From: Sympetrum striolatum
Lineage: Eukaryota; Arthropoda; Insecta; Odonata; Libellulidae
Assembly (NCBI GenBank): GCA_947579665.1
Contig: OX388345.1
Coordinates: 68,749,454-68,813,453 of the forward strand
DNA length: 64,000 nucleotides
Reading direction: 5' to 3'
Shown here: positions 1-12,906 of the stretch, piece by piece
Layout: each line of letters starts with the position of its first letter
Position numbering within the stretch: position 1 is the first letter of the stretch
Notes under the pieces: generated by a model
Seen by the model: only the letters and a program-made list of their open reading frames with translations
The model's database searches: none
What the model was told of the DNA's origin: nothing
Made by a program: the position numbers and the translations under genes

Positions 1-1979
1 TTCATCGAAAATACTTTCATTTTTATAGTACCTATAATGGCATGTGGATTAAGTTTAGCTATTCACTGATAAATGTATACAGCAGGGATATTTCTTATAT
101 TAAATGTTCATCATCCGCATAAGTTGAACTAAAGTTAATTATCAAGATCGCTATCGAATATTGTGTAAAACATTCACGATAAAAAATCTATTGGGCCATA
201 TGAGATTGGTGAAAGAGCTGTATGCAGCCCACGGGTTCCATTTTGGATATCCCTTGCCTACAATCATTGACATTTTTTCTCTCGAACGAGATGGTTTCAT
301 ATAAATAATAAGTAATGAATTGCAGTTGATATTTTATAACTAATTCCCTCAGTATTAATTCAAATTTAAGCTGCATGTATGTATTGCTAATTTAAAGAGC
401 AAAATAACCAGAGCAAACAAAATAAACACTTCTTCAGGATAATTTCGTATTGTTTTCTGAAGATAGAATTTTTTTGACAAATTAGCATAATCTTCGACAC
501 CGACCAGTGCAGTTGATTTGACGACACATATTTTTGTAACTTGATTATTTTTTAAATCTGTCCAGACATTTAATTAAATGGATACAGATTTATTCTGGGG
601 ACAGAATAGCAACAGAGTTTTAGTTAATTACCGTGAACAACAGAGCTGATTATCTACTTTAACAGCAAATTTAAGAATGAGACTTTTATAGTAAATTTGA
701 CGGAAGTAACTCATAAGTTCCTCGAGCATAATTTTCTTTCACTGGACGTGAATGATAAGCCACCGAAAAAATCGTCCCATTAGAACCATCTCCTTTGCTC
801 CACTCAGAAAGGCATTTAGAAGGAACTCGATCGACTACACAACGGCGTGACAAGCTAACCACCCTCTCACGTCAGCCGAAACGTTGTCTCTTAAAGTGAA
901 AATCATAATTGATGATTGCCGCATTCATTACGCATAAATCCCTCCTCCCACGGCAGTGCATTACGGCGTATCCGAGATTAGCTTGATCATCATCAAAAAC
1001 GGGGAGTTAATACACCAACGATGAATGATTGCTTTTTGCAGCTTCGTTTGACTAATAAGCCTTCCACGCACCACTCGACCCCTCGTCTTCCCCATGGTGA
1101 CAGCGCATACATCTTCCCTCACTCCTTATGTATCTTTCATCGCCTCTCATCTACTACAACATCACCTTTCACCACCACAATGCGTGGTACAATGCTTCCT
1201 AAATGGTGTGCAGCGACTAAGCGTCTAATATACTGCGTTATATACAAGCATCAGCGGCTTCAAGTGTGTAACCACCCTAAGTCGACATGAATTCGTTTCA
1301 TTGTTGCTTCCATCACTTCCGATTCAAATTTCAATAATGCCATCAACGAAGTGTTGTTAAATCGATCCTTCGTATTTTAACGTATTGTATCGTATATTTG
1401 TTGAAATTACTGTTTTCTGTAATAGTTTGGTGCTAATATAATTCATTATTGTTAGTCATTATTTCTTGCAATTCTTGAGTGATATTGTTGTTCACTTTTA
1501 TTTGATTTCATTGTTCAGTATTTTAAACAAATCGCACATTACAACGATTAATTCTATCTAAAATTACCTGCCACCGATTACTTATTTAAAGCTATTTGAA
1601 TCGACACAAAAGCCTTTGTATCACACAATAGAACAAGTAACTATTCAAAAACAAATATTTTATTAATAAGAAGAATAAGAAATATCCTATGCACGTCGAA
1701 AGATATAAGAATAAATCAAATCCCGGGGCGAAATATAAATAATAATTTTATGTATAAGATGTACACCTATTACAGTTTTAGCAATGGAATGAAGTGAGGA
1801 AGGTAAATGTCCGTCCTCATTTACAGATTTATAGCAAAAACAGTAAAAGTTGTTTATTGACTAACAATAATATTTGAACCTACGCCTTTCTGAGCATATC
1901 AATCGTTTTCCAGGAGTATTCAATATCGTTCAAATCTAACCTGGATCACAGCACCGTAAGTTTTGAGAGTAGTGTTTCC
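1..1979. other. AT-rich noncoding stretch, no gene seen
   Basis: No open frame with coding character or splice context is visible. A somewhat GC-richer patch lies at about 730-1120, where open frames look like chance. Nothing else recognisable. Confidence 0.6.
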
Positions 1980-2062
1980 GGGATTTAAAATCTCCAATAG
2001 CCGTCTTTTTCGGCGTTTCATGCCACATTCACCGGTATTCGGAGAAAAAGAAGTGATTACCG
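1980..2062 (+). repeat. Dispersed repeat copy, 'GCCGTCTTT-TCGGC' family
   Basis: This segment shares an arrangement of short blocks (atctccaat, gccgtcttttt, a cgg-containing block, caccggtattcggagaaaa) with the left arm of the foldback at 52994-53261. Its first part also matches, in reverse, 54842-54915. The core can itself form a short hairpin, GCCG...CGGC. Similarity was seen by eye over about 60 bp. The copy here is single-armed, and downstream sequence to about 2100 may belong to it. It is probably a fragment of a mobile element whose class is not certain. Confidence 0.55.
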
Positions 2063-2159
2063 TACTTTTTAAAAAAACCCTAGAAAGGATGTTTTTAAAA
2101 AGTGTTCTAAATTTTCTTTCACCACAGCTTTTTTATCAATTTTTTCAATGCTGAATATT

Positions 2160-2620
2160 AACTGAAATTAGCGAGCCGCTAAGGGAGACACTGGCGTAGA
2201 GGATGTATCTCTTCACAGATTCGCCACTATTTTCCCCAACATCTCCTTTCCCACTCGTCATCTTAATGTATATGTCTCTATCATTCCGACAGACAACTTT
2301 CTCCGTATGGAGAGAGAGAGAAAGGCGTTAGAGCCGCCGAAAACCGCGTCGTCCCCGTTCCCAATTACCCCCATCATCCCGCTAGCTCAGAGAGCGGGTT
2401 TGCCGGCGTATTTCCCGGGTAATTGAAAATGTTTTTGATGTCGTGCTGCGGAGCGGTGCATTCCGCGTGATTTCGACGCTCCCGTATCGGGGAGTGGCGT
2501 GCGTGTAATTCCCTTTCTCGATCCCGAAGTCGCTGGATGTGATAAAGGACAATTTCAGAGCACGAAAACACACGCTTGCAAGTTTTCCATTCCACCATCC
2601 GAATGGGGTAACTTAAAAGA
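2160..2620. other. GC-richer island, no supported gene
   Basis: Base composition rises clearly over the flanks, with many CpG dinucleotides and a short GAGA run near 2310. Open frames on the - strand here overlap one another in two frames and have low-complexity, arginine-rich composition with no recognisable family, so they are not called as genes. A conserved noncoding or regulatory element is possible. Confidence 0.35.
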
Positions 2621-4029
2621 TCTGGTTAGGGGAGGGAAAAACCCCTTCCACAGACATGAAGAAAATTAAAGCTGTTAGTTAAGCCAGAAATGATTCGGCA
2701 CTCAATTATGCGAGTTTACTAGAGTTGTTTCAGGAACCGTTCTGGAGAGAGATTCGCAAGAAATCGATTTATGGAGCAGGGATGCATAAAGAACTCTTGG
2801 GTGTGCCTTCAAGATTGTTGATTAATTATAAGCATGGATCAATTTCAGTTGCAAAGAGGAATTTATAACCTTGTTTGAAAAAATATGTAACACGACACGA
2901 CACGACACACGAGGAAGTTTAAATTCCTAAAATGCTTGTATGAAATATTCAAGAATTAGGGTCAATATTTTTCTTATTTTTGAGGATGATGAAGTATATT
3001 ATCAAACGAGCTAAACCCAAGGGTCTAATGGAATCAATAATCGTCTTGATATACAATTGCAAAACGAATCAAACGTTACACTAAGGCTACCAGGTCTCAA
3101 TATTTTCCAAACACCACATGTTTTATGAGCGATTGGGCAAATACTATAATATAGGTAAGATAAATAAAAAAACGTTTTTTCAACATTTTTACCACCAAGT
3201 GGTTAAAACTGAAATAATAAAATAGCTATGTTCTTTTAGGTCGGGCAGGGAACTTTGAAAGTTAGGAGACCAGAGATAAGATCTGTATCACTGTATTCAT
3301 ACGGACAAAGTAATTCTACCTGAGATTCGATTGGTATTAGCTGGTCATTAATAGAAAACGATTAAGAAACAAGATTCACGAAAGAGACGACTAAAAGAAA
3401 TTGGTTTAGCGGAATACTTGCTACTCAAACCGCCTCGAATCTTCCGCGTTAAACTAGTTAACTGCGTTTGGACTCAGAAATAAAAGCTCTTGGTTTCATA
3501 TTTTATGAAAAACAAGATCCTGCAACTCCCTTAATAAGGTACCAATACTTGTGAGTCTGATTCGCCAAAGGCTTGTGGCAGGAAGAGTATGTAGCCGTGA
3601 GAATAAAGGTTACAACCTAATTCATCTTCACCATAATTAATAATAATCATCAACCAATCTGATTTGAGATATAAATATAAGACTATGAAGAAGACGTAGT
3701 GCATATATAAACTTCAGAAGATTAAAATAGAATAAATACTCATCAAGCAAAGTTATAGGTTAATATGAAAAACATATATACCTACTTGTGCCTAGACAGC
3801 AACGATGAATTTGATGAATAAATGAGATATATTTATTTTATTGACTCAATTTTCATTTTATTACACGTTAATCCTATAACCTTTTACGAAAAACCTACTT
3901 TTATTCTAAAATACACGCATGTTTTACTCTTCGTAAAATATTTTCCAACCGTTTCTCATTACTTTTCTCATCTTCCTCAGCTTAAGCTGAGTTTTTATCA
4001 CCTGGAATGTCCTATCTTAATAGTAACCC
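2621..4029. other. AT-rich noncoding stretch
   Basis: Nothing recognisable was found apart from a short ACACG-type run near 2890-2910. Confidence 0.55.
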
Positions 4030-4620
4030 GATTCCATCTTTTCTTTTAATTAAGTTCATGATATCTTTCCTCCTTCAATATCTCCTCTTTCCTTCAACCT
4101 TCTCACTTATCTTGAGCCTTTCTTCTCTGTGAAACCTCTTCCATCCCTTGATGTCCCCTTTTCTCCTAGATAAGCTCACTTTACCTTTATCCTCTTTGCT
4201 CTGTATACACTTGATTGCTCATCCTTTTGCCATGCCCTCCCTTTGCCAAGAGGTCAACTCTCAAATTCCTCTTTCTCTGCTTTCTCTATTCCTCTCAACC
4301 CTACTTCCACCCTAGCTGCCAACATGCTTTCACCTCCTCTTTTAAGCCCTTCTCCTGGATTTTTACTGAATTCGAAACTCCTCTCATCTCCTAGAAGGTA
4401 CCTGAGTTAACGCATCCAATCTTTACGGGGGCTCCTTTACCCGAAAAATCCTATCTGTCGGCCCAATGATTTCCTGTCCAACTCCTTAACTCCTGCTCGC
4501 TTTCCTCCGCTTTAAGTGCCCTCTTCCCTATCCCTTTCCTCCACTTTTGTGGGTCAAAGAATATCTTCGCTCGGCGTTACTTTGGTCTGCCACAATTTAA
4601 CTAGTCTTTTGGTGAAAAAG
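4030..4620. other. Pyrimidine-rich stretch
   Basis: The + strand is strongly enriched in C and T (cctt, ctcc, ttcct runs) for almost 600 bp without forming a regular tandem array. No open frame survives on either strand. It could be decayed transposon or an old polypyrimidine tract. It differs from the A/G tract at 9061-9640 by being interrupted with purine-containing words. Confidence 0.45.
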
Positions 4621-7600
4621 GAAAAAATATTTACTGCGCCACATAATCACCCTCCTTTATGAATTCCCTTGAGAACTCAGTTATAGTGAATAAATGTATC
4701 TGTATAAGCACGTGTGACTTAAGATTCAACAGTTTGTTGGTAAATATAAATATTCAGGGCTTTCTGATGATGATAGCGATGAATATTGCCTCAAAAAGAA
4801 AACGTTGCATTAATCAATTTATGCTTTAATCCATGATGAAATTCTTAAAATGATAATTTCCAAACAAGCAAAACAAATTCAGTCCGTTTTGTATCCGGTA
4901 AACTCATTCTTTTTTCAATCATACAAATTATAAAGTGAACTCGATATGATAAGGTGTTCCTGAAAGGCAATAATTATGGAAACAAATCATTTTGTGCACT
5001 CTTACTGAATGCATTGCGGGATGTTTCGCTAGCGGACTAGCATTATCAAATGAAGCAATTTTTAACTCCCTCCAAAAGTTAAATCCTTTATTTCACAATC
5101 AAAAATTAGGCTAAAACACTATAACTAACATTCAAATTCGTCCGGGCACATTTCTGTAGAAAAGTATGGAAAAATGAGGCAGAAAGGAATTAAGTAATAT
5201 GAATATTTAATTAGATATTTATCGTAATATTTTTAACTCAACTATTACTGATGTCCTTTAAAAAGTCACCCCTTTGCGGCGCTTTGTTTGTTGTTCCTAA
5301 GTGCGATACCAAAAACTGTCAGCATTTATAGCGATTGATAGCAGTATAAAAATTCGTGCAGTTAATTGCATGTATTTTTTTCGATTTGAATATAACCTAG
5401 GGCTTACAAAATTTTACTTCCCTATTTGTGACTTTCTGAAAATTGCCACTCACGAAAAGAGTAAATAAAAACTTCAGGAGAACGCAAGCGGTATGGAGGC
5501 GTGAAAGACCTCCAAAACCTTCTCATTAGCTCCTCCTAAGAGAAATCAAAAGTTGCATGCTAACCTTGGAAGGGAACCTATAATTAAAGTATCTCTGCAG
5601 ATTAACTCGTTATTTCATCCCTTGAACTCTCTCACCACTCTCTTCACTTTCGCTCCGTTTTCTTTCCTACGAGTAGCCCTTCTCTCTGACTGCCGAAACG
5701 TCTAGTATAGTCCTCCTTTTCCACCTAAACCACACGAGGTCCTTTATCACTCATTTCGCTTCTTCAAAATGAACCTTCTCGTCTATGATGCGATATCCGT
5801 AAGCGATGACGCTATCAGAAATCGCTCGCAGGTGAGCCATTTGGAACGTAATTATTAAGACTTGCGTATCTCTCTTTCTTTCCTCTCCGCCTCTTCATAT
5901 CTCCTCTTTTAACTTGATAAGTATGAATCTACTGTCGCATAATGAATTGGAAAGGTAGGATGAGCTCCAAAAATATTAAAGTTTCAACCTACCAAAAGAC
6001 AATATGCATGAGTGTTTCAATCCATAACGGCAAAATTTCTCTTAAAAGGTAATTAGCCTAATTGTACCGAAATTTAAGAAACGAGTTCCGAAATATAAAA
6101 TGGCAAATGATATACTCTGTCAAATGAATCAGGAATGTTATTTCGCTCACTCTATCCGATGAAAGGTAGTTATTACCTAATATTTAGTCCCATAGTTCCA
6201 TTGTCTGTATAATTCAAGTCATATCATATTTTTCACTTTTGTTTATCCTTTGCTATTTCACAGTTAAATGAACATTTTTTGATTAATTATTATCTCTATA
6301 CCTATATGGCTTCATTGTCGCTTTCAAATAAGCAGATATTAATTTCCAGAATTTCTATTATCAATTCGTGAAAGAAAAGGCTTTATTTGCAGAGTACGTT
6401 AACCTAACAAGGTTCTTACGTTGCACATCTTTCTTAAGAGTTGCTCTGGAAAATAACTTATTAAATGCATGTAAATACAATTATTTTCTTATGTATTTAT
6501 TAGTATTCTAAGTTGGGATACAAACCAAGTTCTAACGAGACATTCTGGTTAAACTGGCGTTTCGTAGAATGACAGTGCATTTGTAGTAAATCTGCGAATA
6601 AGATAGCAGCAATTTATTTAGGATTCGGAAAACTTACGGTAATTCAAGTTGGAAGAAGGAAGTATAGCAAGAGAGGTTTAAATTGACTTTTTAGTATCTG
6701 ATGTTATTCTTTTAAGATTCTATGCAATGAGTGTATCTAGAACAGGAAAAATATAAAAATATCGATATCCAACATCGTATTAGCTTGAATCAATAACCCA
6801 TTGCAAATAATATATATCATGTACGAATTAGAAATAAATTGATATCGTATTCTCATATGTTAGCTAGCAGTAGGTTTCATTATTAAGGAATGAAGCTTTT
6901 ATCCGATATAGCCAACAACTACTGGGAACATTTTAATTTCAAAAGTAGGTCTATTGGAATTTGTCAGTTGGAATATGCATATGAAGTCGATCAAACAAAA
7001 TAATATTTTAATGCATATAAGACCAAATTCCACGAGCCGAATTCTGCGTTCCATTCCAATAAATATCGATGATTTCAATCCACATAAAATCACAAACGCT
7101 CATCAATATAATTGCCAATATTTGAGAGACTGAACCCTACAGGTAAAAATCCGAGGAAAGAGTATTAAAATACCCACCTGACTGACGAATTCCGTTCAAA
7201 ACACAACGACGATCCTGTCGCCATTGGCAACGATATATAAGGGTTGGAATCCATTAATTATGGCCACTGTTCTTCTCTAATGAACGATAATCCAATTAGA
7301 ATGAGTGCCAAAACAAAGTGGCGTATGGAACATCCACCTTCCTCCGGAAAGCAATACGTTAATGGCGAAGGCAGTTTAAAAGCGATTTATAATAATAATT
7401 TTTTTTCTTTTAAGCGGATGCGGAAAGGAAAGGCCCATTCTCTCTTAATCAACTCAACTTTTGAGGGTTGATAATTCACTTTAGAGTTGAATTGAATCGA
7501 ATTTTGCAGTGGGCAATGTTGGAGTTCCGCCCTAGAAAGTTAACTTTTTACTCCAGGAAATGGCGATGTGAAAAATTGACGGAAGTATTCCAATGCATTA

Positions 7601-7975
7601 GAGAGAAGGGAAAAGTGGGCTACGGCGGTATAATGAAGTACCTTCGCTTTGCGGAAAAGAAATATACTGAATAAGCGATACAGGAGTCAGCAGCTGACTG
7701 GAATATGTATGGCTTCGAAAATCGATAACGTCTCGACCTCCGCAACATATCGGTTGCTGTGCAGGGGATGAAAGAGCCTCAGTTTGTGCCTTTATATGTT
7801 TAATGCTGAAACTTGTTCTTGACGGTGAGATTTACGGATGAATAAAAATTAACTTCCAATTACTAGCTCCAATGTGTTGCTTGAATGGTGCACTTCTGTG
7901 ACATACCAAACCTTGCGATAATGGAAAATACTCCTTGATTTGTATTTATATAGCGACTTTAAGTAGGGAATAGGC
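4621..7975. other. AT-rich noncoding stretch with a CT-rich patch
   Basis: No gene or recognisable repeat was found. A GC- and CT-richer patch is present at about 5480-5930. Short open frames near 7244-7674 have no recognised similarity and no splice context that would support them. Confidence 0.5.
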
Positions 7976-8237
7976 CAGATTGTAATCAATGGGAAAATGA
8001 AAAACTCACTTAGTAAAAATTCCACAAAATATATTTCTTCCTCTACTGCGACATATTTCTACTCACAGAGTTATTATCAGGCGATATTTGGCCTGATGAT
8101 AACTCTGTGAGTTGAAACATGTCGCAGTAGAGGAAGAAATATATTTTGTGGAATTTTTACTAAGTGAGTTTTTCATTTTTCCATTGATATGGAATTCCAC
8201 CAAGTCACGGCTTGTACCATTGATCAGATTGTAATCA
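7976..8237. mobile_element. Foldback element with 98-bp arms, flanked by a 13-bp direct repeat
   Basis: Two arms at 7985-8082 and 8091-8188 are inverted copies of each other across an 8-base loop. By hand comparison they differ at about four positions of 98. The sequence CAGATTGTAATCA occurs directly at 7976-7988 and again at 8225-8237, which fits a target site duplication around an insertion of roughly 236 bp. A duplication of this length suggests target-primed (retro) insertion rather than a cut-and-paste DNA transposon. No protein is encoded. The near identity of the arms suggests recent origin or arm homogenisation. A transcript would fold into a long near-perfect hairpin. Penelope-like elements are one candidate source, because their pseudo-LTRs may be inverted and carry hammerhead motifs. 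This assignment is inference. Confidence 0.7.
8093..8118 (+). other. Hammerhead-core-like motif in foldback right arm
   Basis: CTGATGA (8093-8099) is followed by one T, a four-base stem AACT/AGTT with loop CTGTG, and GAAAC (8114-8118). This is the order of the conserved hammerhead ribozyme core (CUGANGA, stem II, GAAA). The extra T before stem II and the lack of an assigned cleavage site mean activity is not established. The left arm carries the reverse complement with changes, so only the right arm on the + strand reads as the motif. Confidence 0.3.
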
Positions 8238-9060
8238 TTACGGGATGGGTGAAAATACATAAAATATCCTTCAGGTATTTGCTAAAATTGCGAGAGAAAC
8301 CCCATCTAATTCAATCCGAAGGTAACATGTCATTTATTAAAAAAATAAATATAATTTCTAAAATCATGAATACAAAATAATCGCAAAATCATAACAACTA
8401 ACCATGTATTAACATAACATAAAAATTACACAATTAAGTTGCAGAGTATAATGAGATAATTACATGGCACTTCAGACTAGGTATAAAAAAAGTAACACTC
8501 TTAAAAACTAACTTTATAACGATCTAACTCATAAAATAATTGCGGTTATAAAACCATTATCTATATTTACTTCTACAGGTTATTGTTTATTTATAATTCA
8601 TTTCGATCAAATGCCGATCACCGTTTTCAGAATAAACTTAACAATCTTAACATGCTCATTGAAATTTTGGCACCTGAGATTCTTAGTTAAGAAACACTTA
8701 CTTCAAGAAGGAATAAACAAAAGAAAGGATTCCTTGGAGTAAATTTTCTTAAGATATAAATCTAATGAACCTACATAGCCATCAGTCGTCGCTGGATTAA
8801 AAACTACAAGTCCTCCAACGCGTAAAACATCAAAACACTCAAAGCATTCCAAAGAAAGAGATGAAAACATCAATCTGTCAAAGCAGAAAATATTCATTTA
8901 CATTGTCATAGGGGAAAAATCCCGAAAAAACCATCATCACCGCGTAACCAAGGGCAACAAGAGAATATGAAAGAAGAAAAACAATCTATATATGACGAAT
9001 AAGTGATGGGCGAGAAACGTGATAGGCAGAAAATAAAGAATTGGGGAGCGACGAAGGATT
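8238..9060. other. AT-rich noncoding stretch
   Basis: Nothing recognisable was found. Confidence 0.55.
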
Positions 9061-9640
9061 GCAAACAGGGGTGACAGGTGTTCGGAAAGGGGTAAAGCGA
9101 AAGAACGGGATAAAAAGAGAAAGAAAGGGGATTGGTCAGAAGGGTGCAAACAAGACACGTGAAGGGATCAACGGGAAGAGAAAGGAGAAAGATAGAGGAA
9201 GAAGAAAGAGAGAGAGGGAAAGAAGAAAGAAAGAGACCGAAGAAAGACAGAGAAAGAAAAGGGAAGAAAAAGAAGATAAAGGGAGAAAGAAGAAAGAAAG
9301 CAGAAAGAATAGGAAAAGAGTAGCAAGAAAGAAAGAGTAAAGAAGGAGAAGGGAGGGAAAGATGAAAGAAAGAGAAAGAAGAAAAATAGAGAAATAAGGA
9401 AGAAAGAGAAAGATGTAAGGAAGATAAAGAAGAAATAAGGAGAAAGAAGTAAGGTAGAGAAAGAAATAAGATAGAAAGAGAAAGAAAAATAAGAAGATAG
9501 AAAGAGAAAGAGAAAGATGAAAGAAAGAGGAAGAAGATAGAAAGAAAAGGAAGGAAGAAAAGAGAAAGATAAAGAAGAAAGAAAGATAAAAAAGAAAGAA
9601 ACAAGGAGAGAGAGAAAGAGAGAGAAATTGAGGGAAGCAA
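9061..9640 (+). repeat. Long polypurine (GA-rich) tract
   Basis: The + strand is almost entirely A and G for about 470 bases (about 9169-9634), with a looser purine-rich lead-in from 9061. The pattern is irregular GAAA, GAGA and AGAA words with sparse T and very few C. The long reading frames across it (Ser/Leu/Phe-rich on -, Lys/Arg/Glu-rich on +) follow from composition and are not genes. Homopurine-homopyrimidine DNA of this length can form triplexes (H-DNA) and is prone to replication slippage. Confidence 0.85.
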
Positions 9641-12600
9641 TGAATTGGCATATTCAACCCGTAGAATGAAATCCCAAAGGGGAGCAGTTGCCTTCATTCA
9701 AACAATTACCCTAAAAGCCTTTGACGGGGATTTCCAATCCTTTGTAGAGCGAAGAAGAAGAGAAAAAAAGGGACGTGGAAGAGAGAGAAAGTTTCGCCGA
9801 ATCGAGAGACAAAAAAATCTGCAAATGTGACGAAAACACACGTGGGCGTCGAATGAAAATCCTCTTTGAAAGAAGGAAAAAAATTGTGGTCCCATGGCTT
9901 TTAACGAACTGACTCCCGTTGGCATTAAATTCGCATCTGCCGATTAACGAAAATCAAAATTATTACGCGCATTTTTTATTTTGTGAAAATGCTGCTCTCG
10001 GATTGTGCGGAAGCGTACGGGCCGTTGGAAATTTTAGAATCGGCGATTTCGATTACACTTTTTGAATGGTTTGTAATTGTGAAAAATTCTGTCGCATAAT
10101 ATAATTTTCTTGATTGATTTTTTTTCAATACGTAACTTTATTGCCCGTCAGAGTCGTGGTCTTGCCATAGCGGGGTAGACTAAAGTTAACAATATCGCAG
10201 CATATAATCATTATAAATTACAAAATATTATATATATGTAAAACATTCTTATGATCCTGATTTTGGTATTTGTGATAATGGTTTAAATCCATCAGGATCA
10301 TATTATTTCGTACTAGCGAATTCTTGACTGTCCCACCAGGTTTTTATTCATTCATTAGTTTATTCTATATCTACCAGTTTAATTGCCTATTAATTAACCG
10401 GTTTATTATCTACCGGTTTCTGATTCATCTCACCATCTCGTTAACTTATTCTTATTTATATACTAGTTTTTACCAGTACCCACAATGTTCAATGACGTCT
10501 GGTGAAACGTTATGCCTAAAATATATTCAAAGAAATATATACATGAAGAAACATGGAAAAGAACTTTATCCATGAGCAATACATTTTCCAAATATAGTTT
10601 GGAAATAAATATTTATACCATCCACATGTATTGGATCAATTATTATAAGTTTTTAAATATATATTTTTTGGAAAAAGTAGTGTATTTCTTGCTCCTACTT
10701 GAGTCCTATGACGAAGACACGGCCAAGCCAATTCAAGAATATAAATACTTCTTAGTGAACTTACTTCATCAGATAGCTTAAATTCGTTGAAAGATAAAAA
10801 ACAATCACCTGGCATCAGTGTTCCTGAAGCTTTAATACACCTTCTAGAAGAATCTGGAAGAAAAAAGTTAAGATTAACCATTCTGATATTTGATACATAA
10901 ACTGATGCATATTATAACCATATTTTGAACGAGTAAATGTAGAATTTAACCTATTCATTCACTATCACTCTATGTCAACGAATGATTTTTTTATCTGTCT
11001 TCTTGTACTGGATGGAGAAAAATGTGTCTTTCATTTACCCTGGTCTTAAGTCTTTCAATGAGTTGGGATGGTTTGAAATCGCTTGATGTAAAAGTGATGA
11101 TGAGTATAATCGCATTCATTCCTGTTACTCTGTACTGAATACTATGAAAAGTGTCAATCATATTTTCATTGTGCTGAAGTGTCATGTATCTCATACCCCA
11201 CTCATACTAATCTCGTTGAAACGAAGAAACCAAAGTGCCTCACTCATCATCTTGCATGGTCAACCTCATCCCTTCCCTAAAGCTAAGTATGGAGAGGATA
11301 AAGTAAAGAAAGAGACGTCTCCAATGGATCTTAATAAAGAGGAAAATTTCACATAGGAGATAAGATCTAATAGTAGTCAACATGACAACGAAGACGTTCC
11401 ATCTAGGCTCATAATTCCATCATTGCAGTCCGGTGGATACATTCTAACCCAATTCGTTAGGACTGTCAACACCCACACGTCAATTCCAGCCGAGGCTCGC
11501 TCCCGGGTCAACATCCCACTCGTTTCTTCGTTTGTTTAAATATCAAACATCCGCAGCGCAAATCCCGGGCCTCTACGGGCTTCCCATCACAGTCCCTCGT
11601 GAGGAAAAAGCACAGACGTCACCTCCCAAGGCGAGAATCAACTGGACAAGGAAGATTAAGACGTGCGCGGAACAAAATAAAACTGGGACATTCTCGGAAT
11701 ACTTTCATGACCGAGGAAAGGAGATTAGAGGAGATATGCAGTGCGGTATGTACTGGGTGTAAACAACGCAAACCGTTGTATAGTGTTAAGGAAGCCTCTG
11801 AAGGCGAAGGGGGAAAGAAGAGAAGGTAGTAGAGCGTGAGACAGAATGGCTCTGAGAATAGAATCTATAGCTTCTCAAGTGGGTTGACTCGGAAATGAGG
11901 TAGGAAATGGGGTGAAGCGTGTATTTAAAAGTGATGGCTTTGGTCGGGTCTAGAAGTACGGCTATAATGACATTAAGTGCAAAGATCTATTCTCGTAAAC
12001 CGACAGAGAATAGGCTATTAAATACATAGGACGGTAACCAAGATAAAATCAATACAACTATACGGGATATATAAAATTAAGCTAAATAGAATTTGATAGT
12101 TTCATCTTGGTTCGATTACTTCTTGATCAGATATTCCATATACTATTCAACCTAACATAAAATTATGCCTAATTTTTTAAATATTATTCTATTATTAGAA
12201 TCCTGCAATCAATTACATACTACTGGAAACAACAATTTATTCATTTGAAGGATAGATTAGCACGTATAACCAACCATACACATATATTTTCGCCATTAAA
12301 AATCGCCCGAAATTGCTGAATAAAAGAGTTTGATACGTTCACCATATTCAGAGAGAGTCGATTTGTATAAGTAATATATTCGAAGAGCTACTTGAAGACA
12401 CTCATTACCTCTCACAGAAATCCAATTCACATATCATTGTCCCAAACAAAATTTTGTTGAAATAATTGCTTATAATAGATAAATCACTGTTGCTCGTACA
12501 GTTTGATCCTTCTAGGTAAGCTTGATTTTATTTTGAAACTTAACTTAAACCACAATTAGAGGAGGAAGCTAATTTAAACGAAACAACAAAATACTTAAGG

Positions 12601-12906
12601 TTGAGTATTATTTACGACTAAAAGGATGGTATTAATTCTAAATATAAAATTATAAGTTTCAATTAGCATTACGGTTCAGATTTAATGGCAACAGAATCTA
12701 GATGGAGCACAAAACATACATAAGACATGAGTATAAGGCAAACATAAACCCATCTAAATATTCTAGTTTACGTTTGTAATCGTATTGACATTTCCGATAA
12801 TTTTCTCAAGAGAATACAAGAGAACTATAATATAAATTTTCAGGACTCAACATTTTCTCATCCGAGAAGGCTAAAAGCAACAATGAGAAACCGAGGTTTT
12901 TTGACC
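9641..12906. other. Noncoding stretch
   Basis: No gene was found. There are GC-richer patches at about 9640-10060 and 11360-11960, the latter with many short open frames in competing frames. A short inverted repeat lies at 10251-10301. From 10340 to 10490 a loose series of tacCRGttt words recurs but does not make a regular array. Confidence 0.5.
10251..10301. repeat. Short inverted repeat (11-bp arms)
   Basis: ATGATCCTGAT at 10251-10261 is repeated as its reverse complement at 10291-10301, with 29 bases between. Flanking sequence is very AT-rich. No known element was recognised. Confidence 0.6.

Noticed and set aside
9041..9340. Lys/Arg/Glu-rich open frame on the + strand
   Set aside because: Same cause: GAA/AGA/AAG codons from polypurine DNA, with no domain.
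8906..9697. Long Ser/Leu/Phe-rich open frame on the - strand (263 codons)
   Set aside because: It is the complement of the polypurine tract. TTC/TCT/CTT codons give stop-free sequence automatically.
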